Shown: piece after piece, positions 7,476-16,127 of the stretch
Position numbering within the stretch: position 1 is the first letter of the stretch
Layout of the letters: each line of letters opens with the position of its first letter
DNA from: an uncultured Blautia sp.
Lineage (GTDB): Bacteria; Bacillota; Clostridia; Lachnospirales; Lachnospiraceae
Length of the DNA: 49,920 nucleotides
Assembly (NCBI GenBank): GCA_958367245.1
Contig: CATXEA010000023.1
Location: forward strand, 1 to 49,920
Direction of reading: 5' to 3'
The notes under the pieces: generated by a model
The model's database searches: none
The model's input: only the letters and a program-made list of their open reading frames with translations
What the model was told of the DNA's origin: nothing
Position numbers and translations under genes: made by a program

Positions 7476-9389
7476 ATGAAGAAAAAAAATTTATGGATGA
7501 TATGTGCCGCAGCCGTATCTATGGCAGCAGGCAGCACCGTATACGCCGCAGATTTCTCCGACGGTGAAACGCCGGTTATCAGCGCTGAAGAACCACAGCT
7601 TATGGATTCCGCAGAAATTTTTGACGATGGAAGCCTTAAAGAACAGGAACCGGTTTTCGGCGATACTGTTTCTGAAACGGAACTTCCTCCCGCAGAAGTT
7701 ACGGCTTCGGACGTTCCTCTTGACGAAACCCATTTTCCTAATAACAATTTCCGGCAAATGCTTTCTCAGAAAGCTTTCGACCAGAACGAAAACGGTATTC
7801 TAGAAGCATCCGAAATTAAGTCTATAACAAAAATAACCTCTGATACTCTGAAGGAATTCGGAGCGCCACTTTTCGAAACCTCTATGTACGGCTACCAGTA
7901 TCTCACTGCTCTGGAAGAACTTGACCTTCAATTCCCGGATGAGAATCTGCTCCCGGAATATGCAGTCCTTGACTTTTCCATGCTTCCCAATCTCCGGACT
8001 CTCAGTATCAGCACCTACTGGCAGGATTTCAGTACCGGGGACAGACAAGGCTCCTCCCCTGTAGCTATAAATCTTTCCGGAAATGCACGGCTGACAGATT
8101 TAACAGTTTCCTGTGATGTATCCATTAAGGCCTTGCCTGCTGAATGTAATATCCGCACATACCGTCTGGAATGTTGGGCAAACGAATACTCCTTCAACCA
8201 TACAGCCCATCCGGACAACACGGCTCACCTGTTGGATACAGTCCGTCATATCCCTTCTCTGGAAGAGCTTCGTATTGCCGCTTTCCCTAAGGTAATACCT
8301 GATACCTCAGGAAATCCTGCGCTGAAAAAACTTATTATCAGCGGACAAACGGAAACTCCTGCCGATATAACTCTCGATCTTACTTCCAATGGGAATCTGA
8401 CAGAACTCAGGTTGAGCAACTGCGCTTTGAATCAGTATACGCTGGATCTTTCCAATTGTACCAGAATGGAGAATCTGGAGCTGACAGACCTTCTTGTAAA
8501 GCCTACCTCCTCTGATAATGGGCTTTCTTTCCTTGATCTGGGAAGCTGCAGTGCAAAAAATGTAACCATTTCCCAAATTGAAGCCTCCGTTAAAATCGGC
8601 ACGGCAGGCTACCTGAACCTTCGCGATATCCAGAACTGGAATCCTGACCGTTTCAAAGACAGTTCCGGTTTTTACGTAAATAATTCCAAATTATATCCTG
8701 AAATGGACTCTGAACCGGTAGATACTATTACCTGTTATCTTAACGACGAAAAAACAATTGAAGCTAATTACCGCCTGTTTACAGGGCGCCTTCACAACCC
8801 GGATATGGTTTCCGGTCTTAAGATAAAAGATAAAACTACCTCTTCTCTTACCTGTCAGTGGAATCCGGTAAAACGTGAGCACGACGGCTATGTGGTATAT
8901 GTTCAGGACAGCGATACAAATGAAACTGTCAAACGCATAAAGGTAAAGAAATCTGCTACCTCTCTGAAGGTCAGTGGTCTGGAAGCAGGTCAGCGCTATA
9001 AGGTAGTTGTCCGCGCCTATAACAAACATGATGGAAAAAATTATTATTCCACTCACTACAAGGGCAGCATTCTCTGCTTCACCGCCCCGAAAACGCCTTC
9101 GCTGAAAGCGGAGGTAACGGATAACCGCAAGGTAAAACTCACATGGAAAAAAACTCCGTCTGCCTATCGTGACGGCTACAGCGAATATGTCATCTATTAT
9201 CGCAATGCTAAAGACAAGGATTTCAAGAAGCTTACTGAGCTTCCTGATACCAAACAGAAATTTACTACAAAGAAATTAAAGAAAGGCAATACCTACTATT
9301 TCCGTATGCGCAGCGTCATCTGCGACGAAGACGGAAATTACACCACTAAAGGCTCATACTCAGAAACAATCAAAGTAACCATTAAATAG
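7476..9389 (+). CDS. Secreted EF-hand/LRR/fibronectin-III protein, paralog 3
   Basis: This 637-residue paralog has the shared signal peptide (MKKKNLWMICAAAVSMAAGS), the acidic spacer, DETHFPNNNFRQML, an EF-hand loop (DQNENGILEASE), LRR-like repeats including LTDLTVSCDVSIKALP, and two fibronectin-III-like domains. Its LRR region is closer to paralog 4 (shared SSDNGLSFLDLGSC-type segment) than to paralogs 1 and 2, while its C-terminal domains resemble paralog 2. The mix suggests recombination between the copies. Confidence 0.8.
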   Translation: MKKKNLWMICAAAVSMAAGSTVYAADFSDGETPVISAEEPQLMDSAEIFDDGSLKEQEPVFGDTVSETELPPAEVTASDVPLDETHFPNNNFRQMLSQKAFDQNENGILEASEIKSITKITSDTLKEFGAPLFETSMYGYQYLTALEELDLQFPDENLLPEYAVLDFSMLPNLRTLSISTYWQDFSTGDRQGSSPVAINLSGNARLTDLTVSCDVSIKALPAECNIRTYRLECWANEYSFNHTAHPDNTAHLLDTVRHIPSLEELRIAAFPKVIPDTSGNPALKKLIISGQTETPADITLDLTSNGNLTELRLSNCALNQYTLDLSNCTRMENLELTDLLVKPTSSDNGLSFLDLGSCSAKNVTISQIEASVKIGTAGYLNLRDIQNWNPDRFKDSSGFYVNNSKLYPEMDSEPVDTITCYLNDEKTIEANYRLFTGRLHNPDMVSGLKIKDKTTSSLTCQWNPVKREHDGYVVYVQDSDTNETVKRIKVKKSATSLKVSGLEAGQRYKVVVRAYNKHDGKNYYSTHYKGSILCFTAPKTPSLKAEVTDNRKVKLTWKKTPSAYRDGYSEYVIYYRNAKDKDFKKLTELPDTKQKFTTKKLKKGNTYYFRMRSVICDEDGNYTTKGSYSETIKVTIK

Positions 9390-9422
9390 TTTTCAGGAAT
9401 CTTTTTCAAATATACTTCAAAG

Positions 9423-9454
9423 CAGGCCGGGATAATTTTCTCCGGTCTGTTTTT
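9423..9454 (+). terminator. Terminator after LRR gene 3
   Basis: The stem CAGGCCGG/CCGGTCTG (one G-U pair) is followed by five T, about 35 bases after the stop codon. Confidence 0.75.
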
Positions 9455-9541
9455 CAGGCAAAATGAACAAAATATGTGGAAATTCAGTCATTTTTGTATT
9501 ATTATGTTACTATAAAGAATAAACAAGGAAGTACACAGCAT

Positions 9542-11041
9542 ATGAAAAGAAAAACATTTATTCTCCCACTTGCAGCGGCTGCACTGCTGACAGCAGCCAT
9601 GTTTTCGGATACCGGAACCGAGGTTTCTGCAGCCTCCCCTGAATCTGTTTCTATTGATGAAGCTCATTTCCCGGACAGCAATTTTCGGGACTATCTCTCC
9701 ATGCCGGAGAGAGACCTTAACCAGAATGGCTCTCTGGAGGCCGTCGAGCTTGCACAGATAACGACTCTGACTTCCGATACAGTCGAGGACAGCGGCTTAT
9801 ACTATGACGACATCTCCATGAACGGATACCAGTACCTGACTTCCCTGAAAAATCTGGAGCTTCATATCATGATGGAAGACAATCCTGCCCAGCTTATGAA
9901 ACTGGATTTTTCCTCTCTTCCGGATTTGAGGATTCTGAAAGTGGATACTGCTTTCCCTGACGACCTGTCCTCTCCCATCTCCCTTGACCTGACGCGAAAT
10001 TCCAAGCTTAAAGAGCTGTCTGTAAGCTGTGACTGCTCTATTAGCGCTCTGCCTGAAGAATGCAGCATCCTGAAATACTCCATAGCCTGCTGGTACTATG
10101 AGGAATGCACAGTTTCCCACAATCACCCTGAAAATGAGGACAACCTTCTGGGAATCATAAAACATATTCCTACCCTTCAGGAGCTTGATATCACCAATAT
10201 CCAGAAGCTTTCCCCTGATACCTCCCATAATCCGGAGCTTAAGAAACTGACTGTTTCAGGAATTGATAACGATCCTCTGCTTTCCCTTGACCTGACTTCC
10301 AACTATAAGCTCACTGACCTGACTCTGTATTCCTGTAAGCTGAACCAGTACACCCTTGACTTATCCGCCTGTACAGAACTTAATAATCTGACTCTGGAAT
10401 TGCTGCAGGTAAAAAGAGCCTCCTCCGAAAACGGTCTTTCCTTCCTCGACCTGGGTAAATGCCATGCCAGAAATGCAAAAATTGACGAGTTATTTACAGA
10501 CGCCGTATGCGGAGGCAGCGGCTATCTGAATCTTAAAGATATCCCAAACTGGAATCCGGACCGTCTCAAGGAAACCGGACGTTTCTATGAAGAAGATTCC
10601 AAGCTGTTTCCGGTTATCGACACGGATGAGAACGACTCAAGAGAATCCGGAACCATCGTATATTATTTGGACGAAGACAAAACTCTTCCTGTCATCTGCC
10701 ACATTTATATGGCGAATGTATACAGCCCCGAAATGGTCACAGGTCTGGAAGTCACAGCAAGTACGGAGACTACTCTGACCTGTAAATGGAATCCGGTAAA
10801 AAGACCTCACGACGGCTATGTCCTCTACGCCTATGACAGCGAAACAGATGAAAAGCTGCAGCGTGTTCCGCTTCCCAAAGAACAGACCTCAGCCACTCTC
10901 GAAGGTCTGACCCCCGGCAAACGCTATAAAATCGTTATCCGCGCCTTTAAAAAACAGGGCAAACAAAATTACTACTCTGCCCATTATATCGGAAACATTG
11001 TCTGTGAAACACAGCCCGGAACCTCTGTTCCGGCTCAATAA
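9542..11041 (+). CDS. Secreted EF-hand/LRR/fibronectin-III protein, paralog 4 (short)
   Basis: This 499-residue paralog has its own signal peptide (MKRKTFILPLAAAALLTAAM), no acidic spacer, the DEAHFPDSNFRDYL motif, an EF-hand loop (DLNQNGSLEAVE), the LRR region, and only one fibronectin-III-like domain; it ends with GTSVPAQ. I start it at the ATG at 9542 because AAGGAAG precedes it and the signal peptide begins there; an upstream in-frame start would add 22 residues with no signal character. The leader hairpin of the other three genes is absent. It is either an older member of the array or one that lost its last domain. Confidence 0.8.
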   Translation: MKRKTFILPLAAAALLTAAMFSDTGTEVSAASPESVSIDEAHFPDSNFRDYLSMPERDLNQNGSLEAVELAQITTLTSDTVEDSGLYYDDISMNGYQYLTSLKNLELHIMMEDNPAQLMKLDFSSLPDLRILKVDTAFPDDLSSPISLDLTRNSKLKELSVSCDCSISALPEECSILKYSIACWYYEECTVSHNHPENEDNLLGIIKHIPTLQELDITNIQKLSPDTSHNPELKKLTVSGIDNDPLLSLDLTSNYKLTDLTLYSCKLNQYTLDLSACTELNNLTLELLQVKRASSENGLSFLDLGKCHARNAKIDELFTDAVCGGSGYLNLKDIPNWNPDRLKETGRFYEEDSKLFPVIDTDENDSRESGTIVYYLDEDKTLPVICHIYMANVYSPEMVTGLEVTASTETTLTCKWNPVKRPHDGYVLYAYDSETDEKLQRVPLPKEQTSATLEGLTPGKRYKIVIRAFKKQGKQNYYSAHYIGNIVCETQPGTSVPAQ

Positions 11042-11052
11042 GCACCACATAC

Positions 11053-11106
11053 AATAAGGAGCATTCCCTTCACATACTGCATGTGAAAGGAACGCTCCTT
11101 ATTTTT
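11053..11106. terminator. Long bidirectional terminator between convergent genes
   Basis: A 15-base arm beginning AATAAGGAGC pairs with a complementary arm at 11089-11103 (one mismatch), and the interior also pairs (CTTCACAT with ATGTGAAAG). T runs on both strands allow it to serve LRR gene 4 and the convergent ABC permease. Confidence 0.85.
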
Positions 11107-14100
11107 ATTCCACACTCTTTAAGGATTCTACCATATCAATCTTTTTCAGTTTAAAATGCATAAAAAGATTTACGATTACAGAAAATCCAACGGTAAACAA
11201 TCCGCTGTAAAGGAAGCTCACCGGCTTGATATTCCGTCCGAACATCACTGCGTCCACCTCAACTGTAGTTATGATATAACGATGGAGGAAGATACCGAAT
11301 ACTGCTCCTGCAAGAACCCCGATAAAGGTCAGCAGAACATTTTCACGGAATACGTAAGCCGAAACCTCTTTGTCATAAAATCCCAGAACCTTAAGTGTTG
11401 CAAGCTCTCTCTGACGCTCTGTAATGTTAATATTGTTAAGATTATAAAGCACTACGAAAGCAAGCATTCCCGCTGAAACAATCAGAACTACAATAACCAT
11501 TCCAAGGGTACTCAGCATACGCTCCAACTGTGCAGAAAGACTGCTGGTATAACTGATACTTAAGGCTGCCGGATATTTCAGAACTTCATTTCCCGTATCT
11601 GTCATCTTATCCTTATACTCTTCCTTCATGGTAAAAACAGTATTCAGATATTCCGGCTTTTCCCCAAAGGCCTCCTCATACACCTTCTGCGTCATATATA
11701 CATAGTGTCCCATGTAATTCTCCGTAATGAGCGCAACCTTCACCTGATATTGCGTATTCTCTTTCGTGAGTGTAATCTCATCTCCGACCTCAAGTCCCAA
11801 AAGACTCGCCGTCTTTTCACAGATTACAGCTCCTTCATCTGTCAGTTCATATTCTTCGTGGGTAATTCTGTTTCTAAGTGTCACATCCCTGCCAAATCCT
11901 TCCAAATCTTCGGGAACATATACATAAACGCTTAAATTGGATCTGTCTCTTGGCGCATCCATCTTGGTAAGCTGAATATGGGTGTAATGGTCAAGCTGCG
12001 TATTGCTTTCCAGATAAGCCTCCAGCTCCTCTTTCTCTTTATCAGATGCGTCTTCGTCTCCGATAATCGTTCCGTCATAATGCTGAAGCTTCGTGTACTG
12101 CTTCGCCGCGATATCCATAATGGAATCCTGAATTCCGAATCCTACAAGCATCAGCGCCATACTTCCCGCTATGCCGAAAATCGTCATAAACAGACGCTTT
12201 TTATAGCGGAAAAGATTTCGAAGCGTAGACTTCCATGTGAAGCTTAAATGCTTCCAGATAAATGTCAGACGCTCTGCCAGAACACGCTTACCCTCCTTCG
12301 GAGCCGGAGGTCTCATCAGCGATGCAGGCGTTTCCACCAGCGCTCTGTAACAGGAAAACAGGGTGGCTCCAATGGTACAGAGTATCGCAGCTCCTGACGC
12401 GATCATGGCAAACTGGAATTCATAGTGAATCTGCAGATTGCTTGCCATATTGTGATACATGATTCCGTATGCTGTTATAATGATATAGGGAAGTATTTTT
12501 TCCCCGATCAGAATACCCAGAATACTTCCGCCTACAGTCGCGAGCAGGGCGTAATTGATATATTTGGATGCTATGGCATATTTCCCGTATCCGAGAGCCT
12601 TCAAAGTTCCAATCTGGGTACGCTGTTCTTCTACCATTCGCGTCATGGTCGTCAGACTCACAAGGGCGGCTACCAGGAAGAAAATCACTGGGAAAACCTG
12701 CCCAATGTTTCGAATCCTGTCTGCATTGTCCCCGTAATCAGAGTACTCCGGCAGGTCGTGCCTGTCTGTAACAATCCACTCCGGCTGTTCCAGTTCGTTT
12801 ATTTCCTTCTGGGCGTCTTCTATTTCTTTTTCGCCGTCTGCAATTTCCTTTTCTGCGTCAGCCTTTGCCTCTTCGTATTCCTTCTGCCCGTCTGCAAGCT
12901 CTTTTTCACCGTCTTTAATCTCTTTCCTTGCGTCCGCAAGCTCTTTTTCACCATCTGCAATTTCCTTTTCGCCGTCTGCAAGCTCTTTTTCACTGTCGCG
13001 GATTTCCTTCTCTCCGTCTGAGAGCTTCTTCTCATTTGTCCGAATCTGTTCCTCCGCAGATACAAGCTGCGCTTCACTTGCATCAATTTCAGCCTGTCCC
13101 TGAAGAAGTTCCTGCTTTCCTGCGTCCAACTGCTGCTTTGCAGCCTTGATTTCCTTTTCTTTTTCCTTGATTTCCTGCTTTGCAGGTTCAAGCTTCGCTT
13201 CCTGAGCTCTAAGCTCTTCCCAGCCCCTGTCTATTTCTTCCTGAGCTTTCGGAAGTCCTGCTTCCTTTTCCAGAAGAAGCTGTTCCTGAGCATCAAGCTC
13301 TGCATACCCCTTCTCAATTGCCGCAAGCCCTGCCTCCAGCTCGCTTCTTGAAGCGGCAAGCTGTGCACGGTTTGCCTCTATTTCCGCTTTCCGGCTGTCT
13401 ACAGTCTGCTGGAATGCCTCAATCTGTACTGCCATCTGTGCAAGCTGCTCTTCTGTATACTGTCCGGAAGCTGCCGCCTGCTCATACTGTGCTTTCATCG
13501 CTTCAAGCTGTGCAATTGCCTCTGCAAGAGCAGCCTCTCCCTGTGCAAGCGCTGCTTCTCCCTGAACTACCTGCTCAAGACCTGCTTCACACTGGGCTTT
13601 TTTGTTTCCAAGCTCCGCTCTTCCTGCTGCAATCTGTTTTTTGCCTTCCTCTATCTGGATTTTTCCGGCGTCAAGCTCTGCCTGCGCATCCTGAAGCTTT
13701 TGCTTTCCCTGCTCAATCTGGGCAATTCCTTTTTCCAGTTCTTTCTTGCCTGCATCAAACTGCTTTTTGCCTTCGTCATATTTCTTTTTATTTACATTAT
13801 ACTCTTCCCAGCCGGCAGCAATCGTATTCTTCGCATCTGTAAGCTGATTCCAGCCGTCTGCTGTCTTAGCTTTTGCATCTGCAAGCTGTACCCTGCCGTC
13901 TGCAATTTCTTTTCTTGCATCTGCAAGCTGTACACGACCGTCTTCCAGTTCTTTCCTTGCATCCTCAAGCTCTTTTTTGCCTTTATTATACTCTTTTTTG
14001 CCCTTCTTTAATTCTTTTTCGGCGTCTTTTATTTCTTTCGCAGCCTTGTCCAGTTCCTCTTCGGCTTCTTTCTTACCATCCTCCAGTTCTTTTCTGGCGT

Positions 14101-14881
14101 CGTCAAGTTCTGCCTGCGCGTCTGCGACAACTGAATTATAACGATATTCACATCGCTCCTTCTCAATGCCCTCCACACGCTCCATAATCTTGTCTATCAG
14201 ATTATCATAGCCGTCTGTATAGCTTGTCTGCTCCCTTGCGCCATGAACCTGAATATAAATCTGCGTAAAAATCTCCTGGTCGAAGTCTTCCGGAAGTACA
14301 TAGGCAAAACCGTTGACCTCTCCGGAACCGATGGTACTGTTGCCTCTGTTAAAAGATATGTAAAGAGGAGAGCTTCCAATTCCTGTAACTGTGAATTCCT
14401 CCCTGAGAAGAAGCTCGCTGTCTTCCTCCTGTGTCAGAGAAATCCTGTCTCCCACCTGATACCCCTGAGCCTCTGCAAAGGCACTGTCCAGAAAAATCTC
14501 ACCGCTTTTTTCCGGAATCCTGCCTTCCTTTGCTTTGAGGGCGTTCATGCGTTCATTGACAGACTCGATATGCAGAACCTTTACGCTTTCCCCGTCTCCG
14601 CAGATTACATCTGTGGAATAGGCGCCTTCCGCATCCTCCACACCGCTGACACTTTTTACGGCGTCTACATCCTCCTGTGTAAGCCCCATAGTTCCCATAA
14701 CCTTCAGGTCCATCAGCTTCGCTTCATCATAATAAGCATCCCCTGAAAAACGCATATCAGGAGAGGAAGCCTGAATGCCTGAGAAAAATGCAACTCCAAG
14801 CGCAACAATAAAAAAGATTGAAATAAATCTTGCCTTATTCCTTCGAATTTCCATCCAGAAATCCTTATGTAGTGCTTTCAT
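11105..14881 (-). CDS. FtsX/MacB-type ABC transporter permease with giant coiled coil
   Basis: The 1,258-residue protein starts with a transmembrane helix (about 18-38, ARFISIFFIVALGVAFFSG) and a MacB-like extracellular portion (about 40-245). A very long, highly charged heptad-like region follows (about 250-740) with repeats such as DGEKELADARKEI. FtsX-type membrane domains lie in the C-terminal half: helices near 770-900 with MVEEQRTQIGTLKALGYGKY, and a second block near 1130-1250 with ITERQRELATLKVLGF. These permeases work with a LolD/MacB-type ATPase, encoded immediately upstream, and use ATP for mechanical work across the membrane rather than classic transport. The coiled coil probably projects outside the cell. 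Substrate unknown; lipid, peptide or cell-wall signalling are possible. Confidence 0.85.
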   Translation of the reverse strand: MKALHKDFWMEIRRNKARFISIFFIVALGVAFFSGIQASSPDMRFSGDAYYDEAKLMDLKVMGTMGLTQEDVDAVKSVSGVEDAEGAYSTDVICGDGESVKVLHIESVNERMNALKAKEGRIPEKSGEIFLDSAFAEAQGYQVGDRISLTQEEDSELLLREEFTVTGIGSSPLYISFNRGNSTIGSGEVNGFAYVLPEDFDQEIFTQIYIQVHGAREQTSYTDGYDNLIDKIMERVEGIEKERCEYRYNSVVADAQAELDDARKELEDGKKEAEEELDKAAKEIKDAEKELKKGKKEYNKGKKELEDARKELEDGRVQLADARKEIADGRVQLADAKAKTADGWNQLTDAKNTIAAGWEEYNVNKKKYDEGKKQFDAGKKELEKGIAQIEQGKQKLQDAQAELDAGKIQIEEGKKQIAAGRAELGNKKAQCEAGLEQVVQGEAALAQGEAALAEAIAQLEAMKAQYEQAAASGQYTEEQLAQMAVQIEAFQQTVDSRKAEIEANRAQLAASRSELEAGLAAIEKGYAELDAQEQLLLEKEAGLPKAQEEIDRGWEELRAQEAKLEPAKQEIKEKEKEIKAAKQQLDAGKQELLQGQAEIDASEAQLVSAEEQIRTNEKKLSDGEKEIRDSEKELADGEKEIADGEKELADARKEIKDGEKELADGQKEYEEAKADAEKEIADGEKEIEDAQKEINELEQPEWIVTDRHDLPEYSDYGDNADRIRNIGQVFPVIFFLVAALVSLTTMTRMVEEQRTQIGTLKALGYGKYAIASKYINYALLATVGGSILGILIGEKILPYIIITAYGIMYHNMASNLQIHYEFQFAMIASGAAILCTIGATLFSCYRALVETPASLMRPPAPKEGKRVLAERLTFIWKHLSFTWKSTLRNLFRYKKRLFMTIFGIAGSMALMLVGFGIQDSIMDIAAKQYTKLQHYDGTIIGDEDASDKEKEELEAYLESNTQLDHYTHIQLTKMDAPRDRSNLSVYVYVPEDLEGFGRDVTLRNRITHEEYELTDEGAVICEKTASLLGLEVGDEITLTKENTQYQVKVALITENYMGHYVYMTQKVYEEAFGEKPEYLNTVFTMKEEYKDKMTDTGNEVLKYPAALSISYTSSLSAQLERMLSTLGMVIVVLIVSAGMLAFVVLYNLNNINITERQRELATLKVLGFYDKEVSAYVFRENVLLTFIGVLAGAVFGIFLHRYIITTVEVDAVMFGRNIKPVSFLYSGLFTVGFSVIVNLFMHFKLKKIDMVESLKSVE
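12780..14130 (-). repeat. Repetitive coiled-coil coding segment
   Basis: Within the permease gene the DNA repeats short units encoding alternations of EKELADG, RKEIADG and related words. One unit, containing GCAAGCTCTTTTTCACCGTC on the plus strand, recurs with small changes around 12890-13000. Such in-frame repeats can expand or contract between strains. Confidence 0.7.
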
Positions 14882-14891
14882 CCCACATCAC

Positions 14892-15599
14892 CTACCATTC
14901 TATTTCCTCCACTGGGGTAGGATGTTCATTTAATGTCATTTTTGATACTTTTCCGTTTTTAATTTTAATCACCCTGTCAGCCATGGGCGTCAGGGCAGAG
15001 TTGTGGGTGATTACGATAACGGTCATTCCCTTTTCTCTGCACATGTCCTGCAAAAGCTTCAGGATTGCCTTACCTGTCTGGTAATCCAGAGCGCCTGTCG
15101 GCTCATCGCACAGCAGAAGCTTGGGATTTTTGGCAAGGGCACGGGCAATGGAAACCCTCTGCTGCTCCCCGCCGGAAAGCTGCGCAGGAAAATTGGCAAG
15201 ACGGTCTTTTAAGCCCACCTCCTCCAGAACCTGTCTGGCGTCCAGAGGATCGGAACAAATCTGCAGCGCAAGCTCTACATTCTCCAGTGCAGTCAGATTG
15301 GGCACCAGATTGTAGAACTGAAATACAAATCCAATATCGTCTCTTCTGTATGCAGTAAGCTGCTTATTGGAATACTTCGCAATATCCCTGCCGTCCACCC
15401 ATACCTTTCCGCTGGTTGCCTTATCCATCCCGCCGAGAATATTCAGAACCGTAGTCTTGCCCGCGCCGCTGGGGCCTACTACTACCACGAATTCTCCCTC
15501 CGCAATCTGGAAGCTGATTTCATCTACAGCTACAATCTTTACTTCCTTTGTTCCATATATTTTGGATACACTCTCCAGCTTAACATAGTCTTCTTTCAT
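14892..15599 (-). CDS. LolD/MacB-type ABC transporter ATP-binding protein
   Basis: This 235-residue ATPase has Walker A GPSGAGKT (42-49), the signature LSGGEQQR (141-148), Walker B LLLCDE (161-166) and a switch histidine in VIVITHN. The order and the LDYQTGKAILKLL segment are typical of the MacB/LolD subfamily that drives FtsX-like permeases. It ends ten bases before the start of the coiled-coil permease, so they form one operon. Translation starts at the ATG at 15599 behind GGAGAG, and the promoter at 15631-15659 fits. Confidence 0.92.
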   Translation of the reverse strand: MKEDYVKLESVSKIYGTKEVKIVAVDEISFQIAEGEFVVVVGPSGAGKTTVLNILGGMDKATSGKVWVDGRDIAKYSNKQLTAYRRDDIGFVFQFYNLVPNLTALENVELALQICSDPLDARQVLEEVGLKDRLANFPAQLSGGEQQRVSIARALAKNPKLLLCDEPTGALDYQTGKAILKLLQDMCREKGMTVIVITHNSALTPMADRVIKIKNGKVSKMTLNEHPTPVEEIEW

Positions 15600-15630
15600 T
15601 CACATCTCTCCTGTCAGAATACTTTTTTTC

Positions 15631-15659
15631 AGTATAACATTACAGAAGTTTTTGTTCAA
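15631..15659 (-). promoter_or_regulatory. Promoter of the ABC ATPase-permease operon
   Basis: On the minus strand TTGAAC (15659-15654), 17 bases and TATACT (15636-15631) form a good sigma-A promoter. It overlaps the last codons of the upstream SASP gene. Confidence 0.65.
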
Positions 15660-15859
15660 TTCTTTCCCTGTTTTTCTTTCTTTTTTCTCTTTGTCATCAG
15701 CCCGCCGATTCGTCCTGTCTCCTTTGCAGAAAGACTTTTCCACCCTGTTTCCAGAACCTTGTCGAGAATTCCCAGCTCCTGCGCAATTTCATACTTTATT
15801 TTTTCTTCTTCCGAAAGACTTCCGTTCTTAAAAGCTTCTACTTCCTTGTCTCTGTTCAT
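15656..15859 (-). CDS. Alpha/beta-type small acid-soluble spore protein (SASP)
   Basis: The 67-residue product has the alpha/beta SASP core: KYEIAQELG (residues 22-30), with the germination-protease cut site expected after E24, and GWKSLSAKETGRIGG (39-53). SASPs coat and protect DNA in the forespore, so the organism is a likely spore former. I start it at the ATG at 15859 because AAGGAGG lies upstream and the length then matches the family. A longer frame reaching 16003 would add 48 residues unlike any SASP. A weak sigma-G-like promoter is at 15937-15967. The lysine-rich tail (TKRKKKEKQGKN) is somewhat unusual. Confidence 0.85.
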   Translation of the reverse strand: MNRDKEVEAFKNGSLSEEEKIKYEIAQELGILDKVLETGWKSLSAKETGRIGGLMTKRKKKEKQGKN

Positions 15860-15936
15860 AGCTTCATACTCCTCCTTTATTTCCGCTGTAAGAGATTCAC
15901 GATTCTGCATGTTTTCGCACACAGAATCTGCATATT

Positions 15937-15967
15937 TAATTATGAACAGACTCATTCTGAAATATAC
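15937..15967 (-). promoter_or_regulatory. Possible sigma-G promoter of the SASP gene
   Basis: On the minus strand GTATA (15967-15963), an 18-base spacer and CATAATTA (15944-15937) resemble the sigma-G consensus, with one mismatch in the -10. This would put transcription start about 70 bases before the SASP start codon, inside the open frame that extends upstream. Confidence 0.35.
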
Positions 15968-16040
15968 CCCTTTCATCTCTTTTGTAAAATTTTGAATCTT
16001 CAAATAATTTTATATTCATATTCCTTATAATTGAATTTTC

Positions 16041-16069
16041 TTGATTTAACGCAAAAATACTGTTATAAT
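16041..16069 (+). promoter_or_regulatory. Promoter of the iron alcohol dehydrogenase gene
   Basis: TTGATT (16041-16046), a 17-base spacer and TATAAT (16064-16069) lie about 60 bases before the start codon. Confidence 0.65.
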
Positions 16070-16127
16070 CAAACTACCAGATTACCCTCTGATGTTATCA
16101 TACAAACAGTAGAAAGGAGATTTATTT

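Noticed and set aside
12425..13021. 198-codon open frame on the plus strand
   Set aside because: It is antisense to the repetitive coiled coil of the ABC permease; the sense strand has clear domain content, and the frame is a by-product of the repeat codons.
12780..13030. Repeat cluster considered as a CRISPR array
   Set aside because: The repeats are in-frame coding repeats of a coiled coil with no unique spacers of constant length.
15860..16003. N-terminal 48-residue extension of the SASP
   Set aside because: It is unlike any SASP, the internal ATG has an AAGGAGG site and gives the family length.
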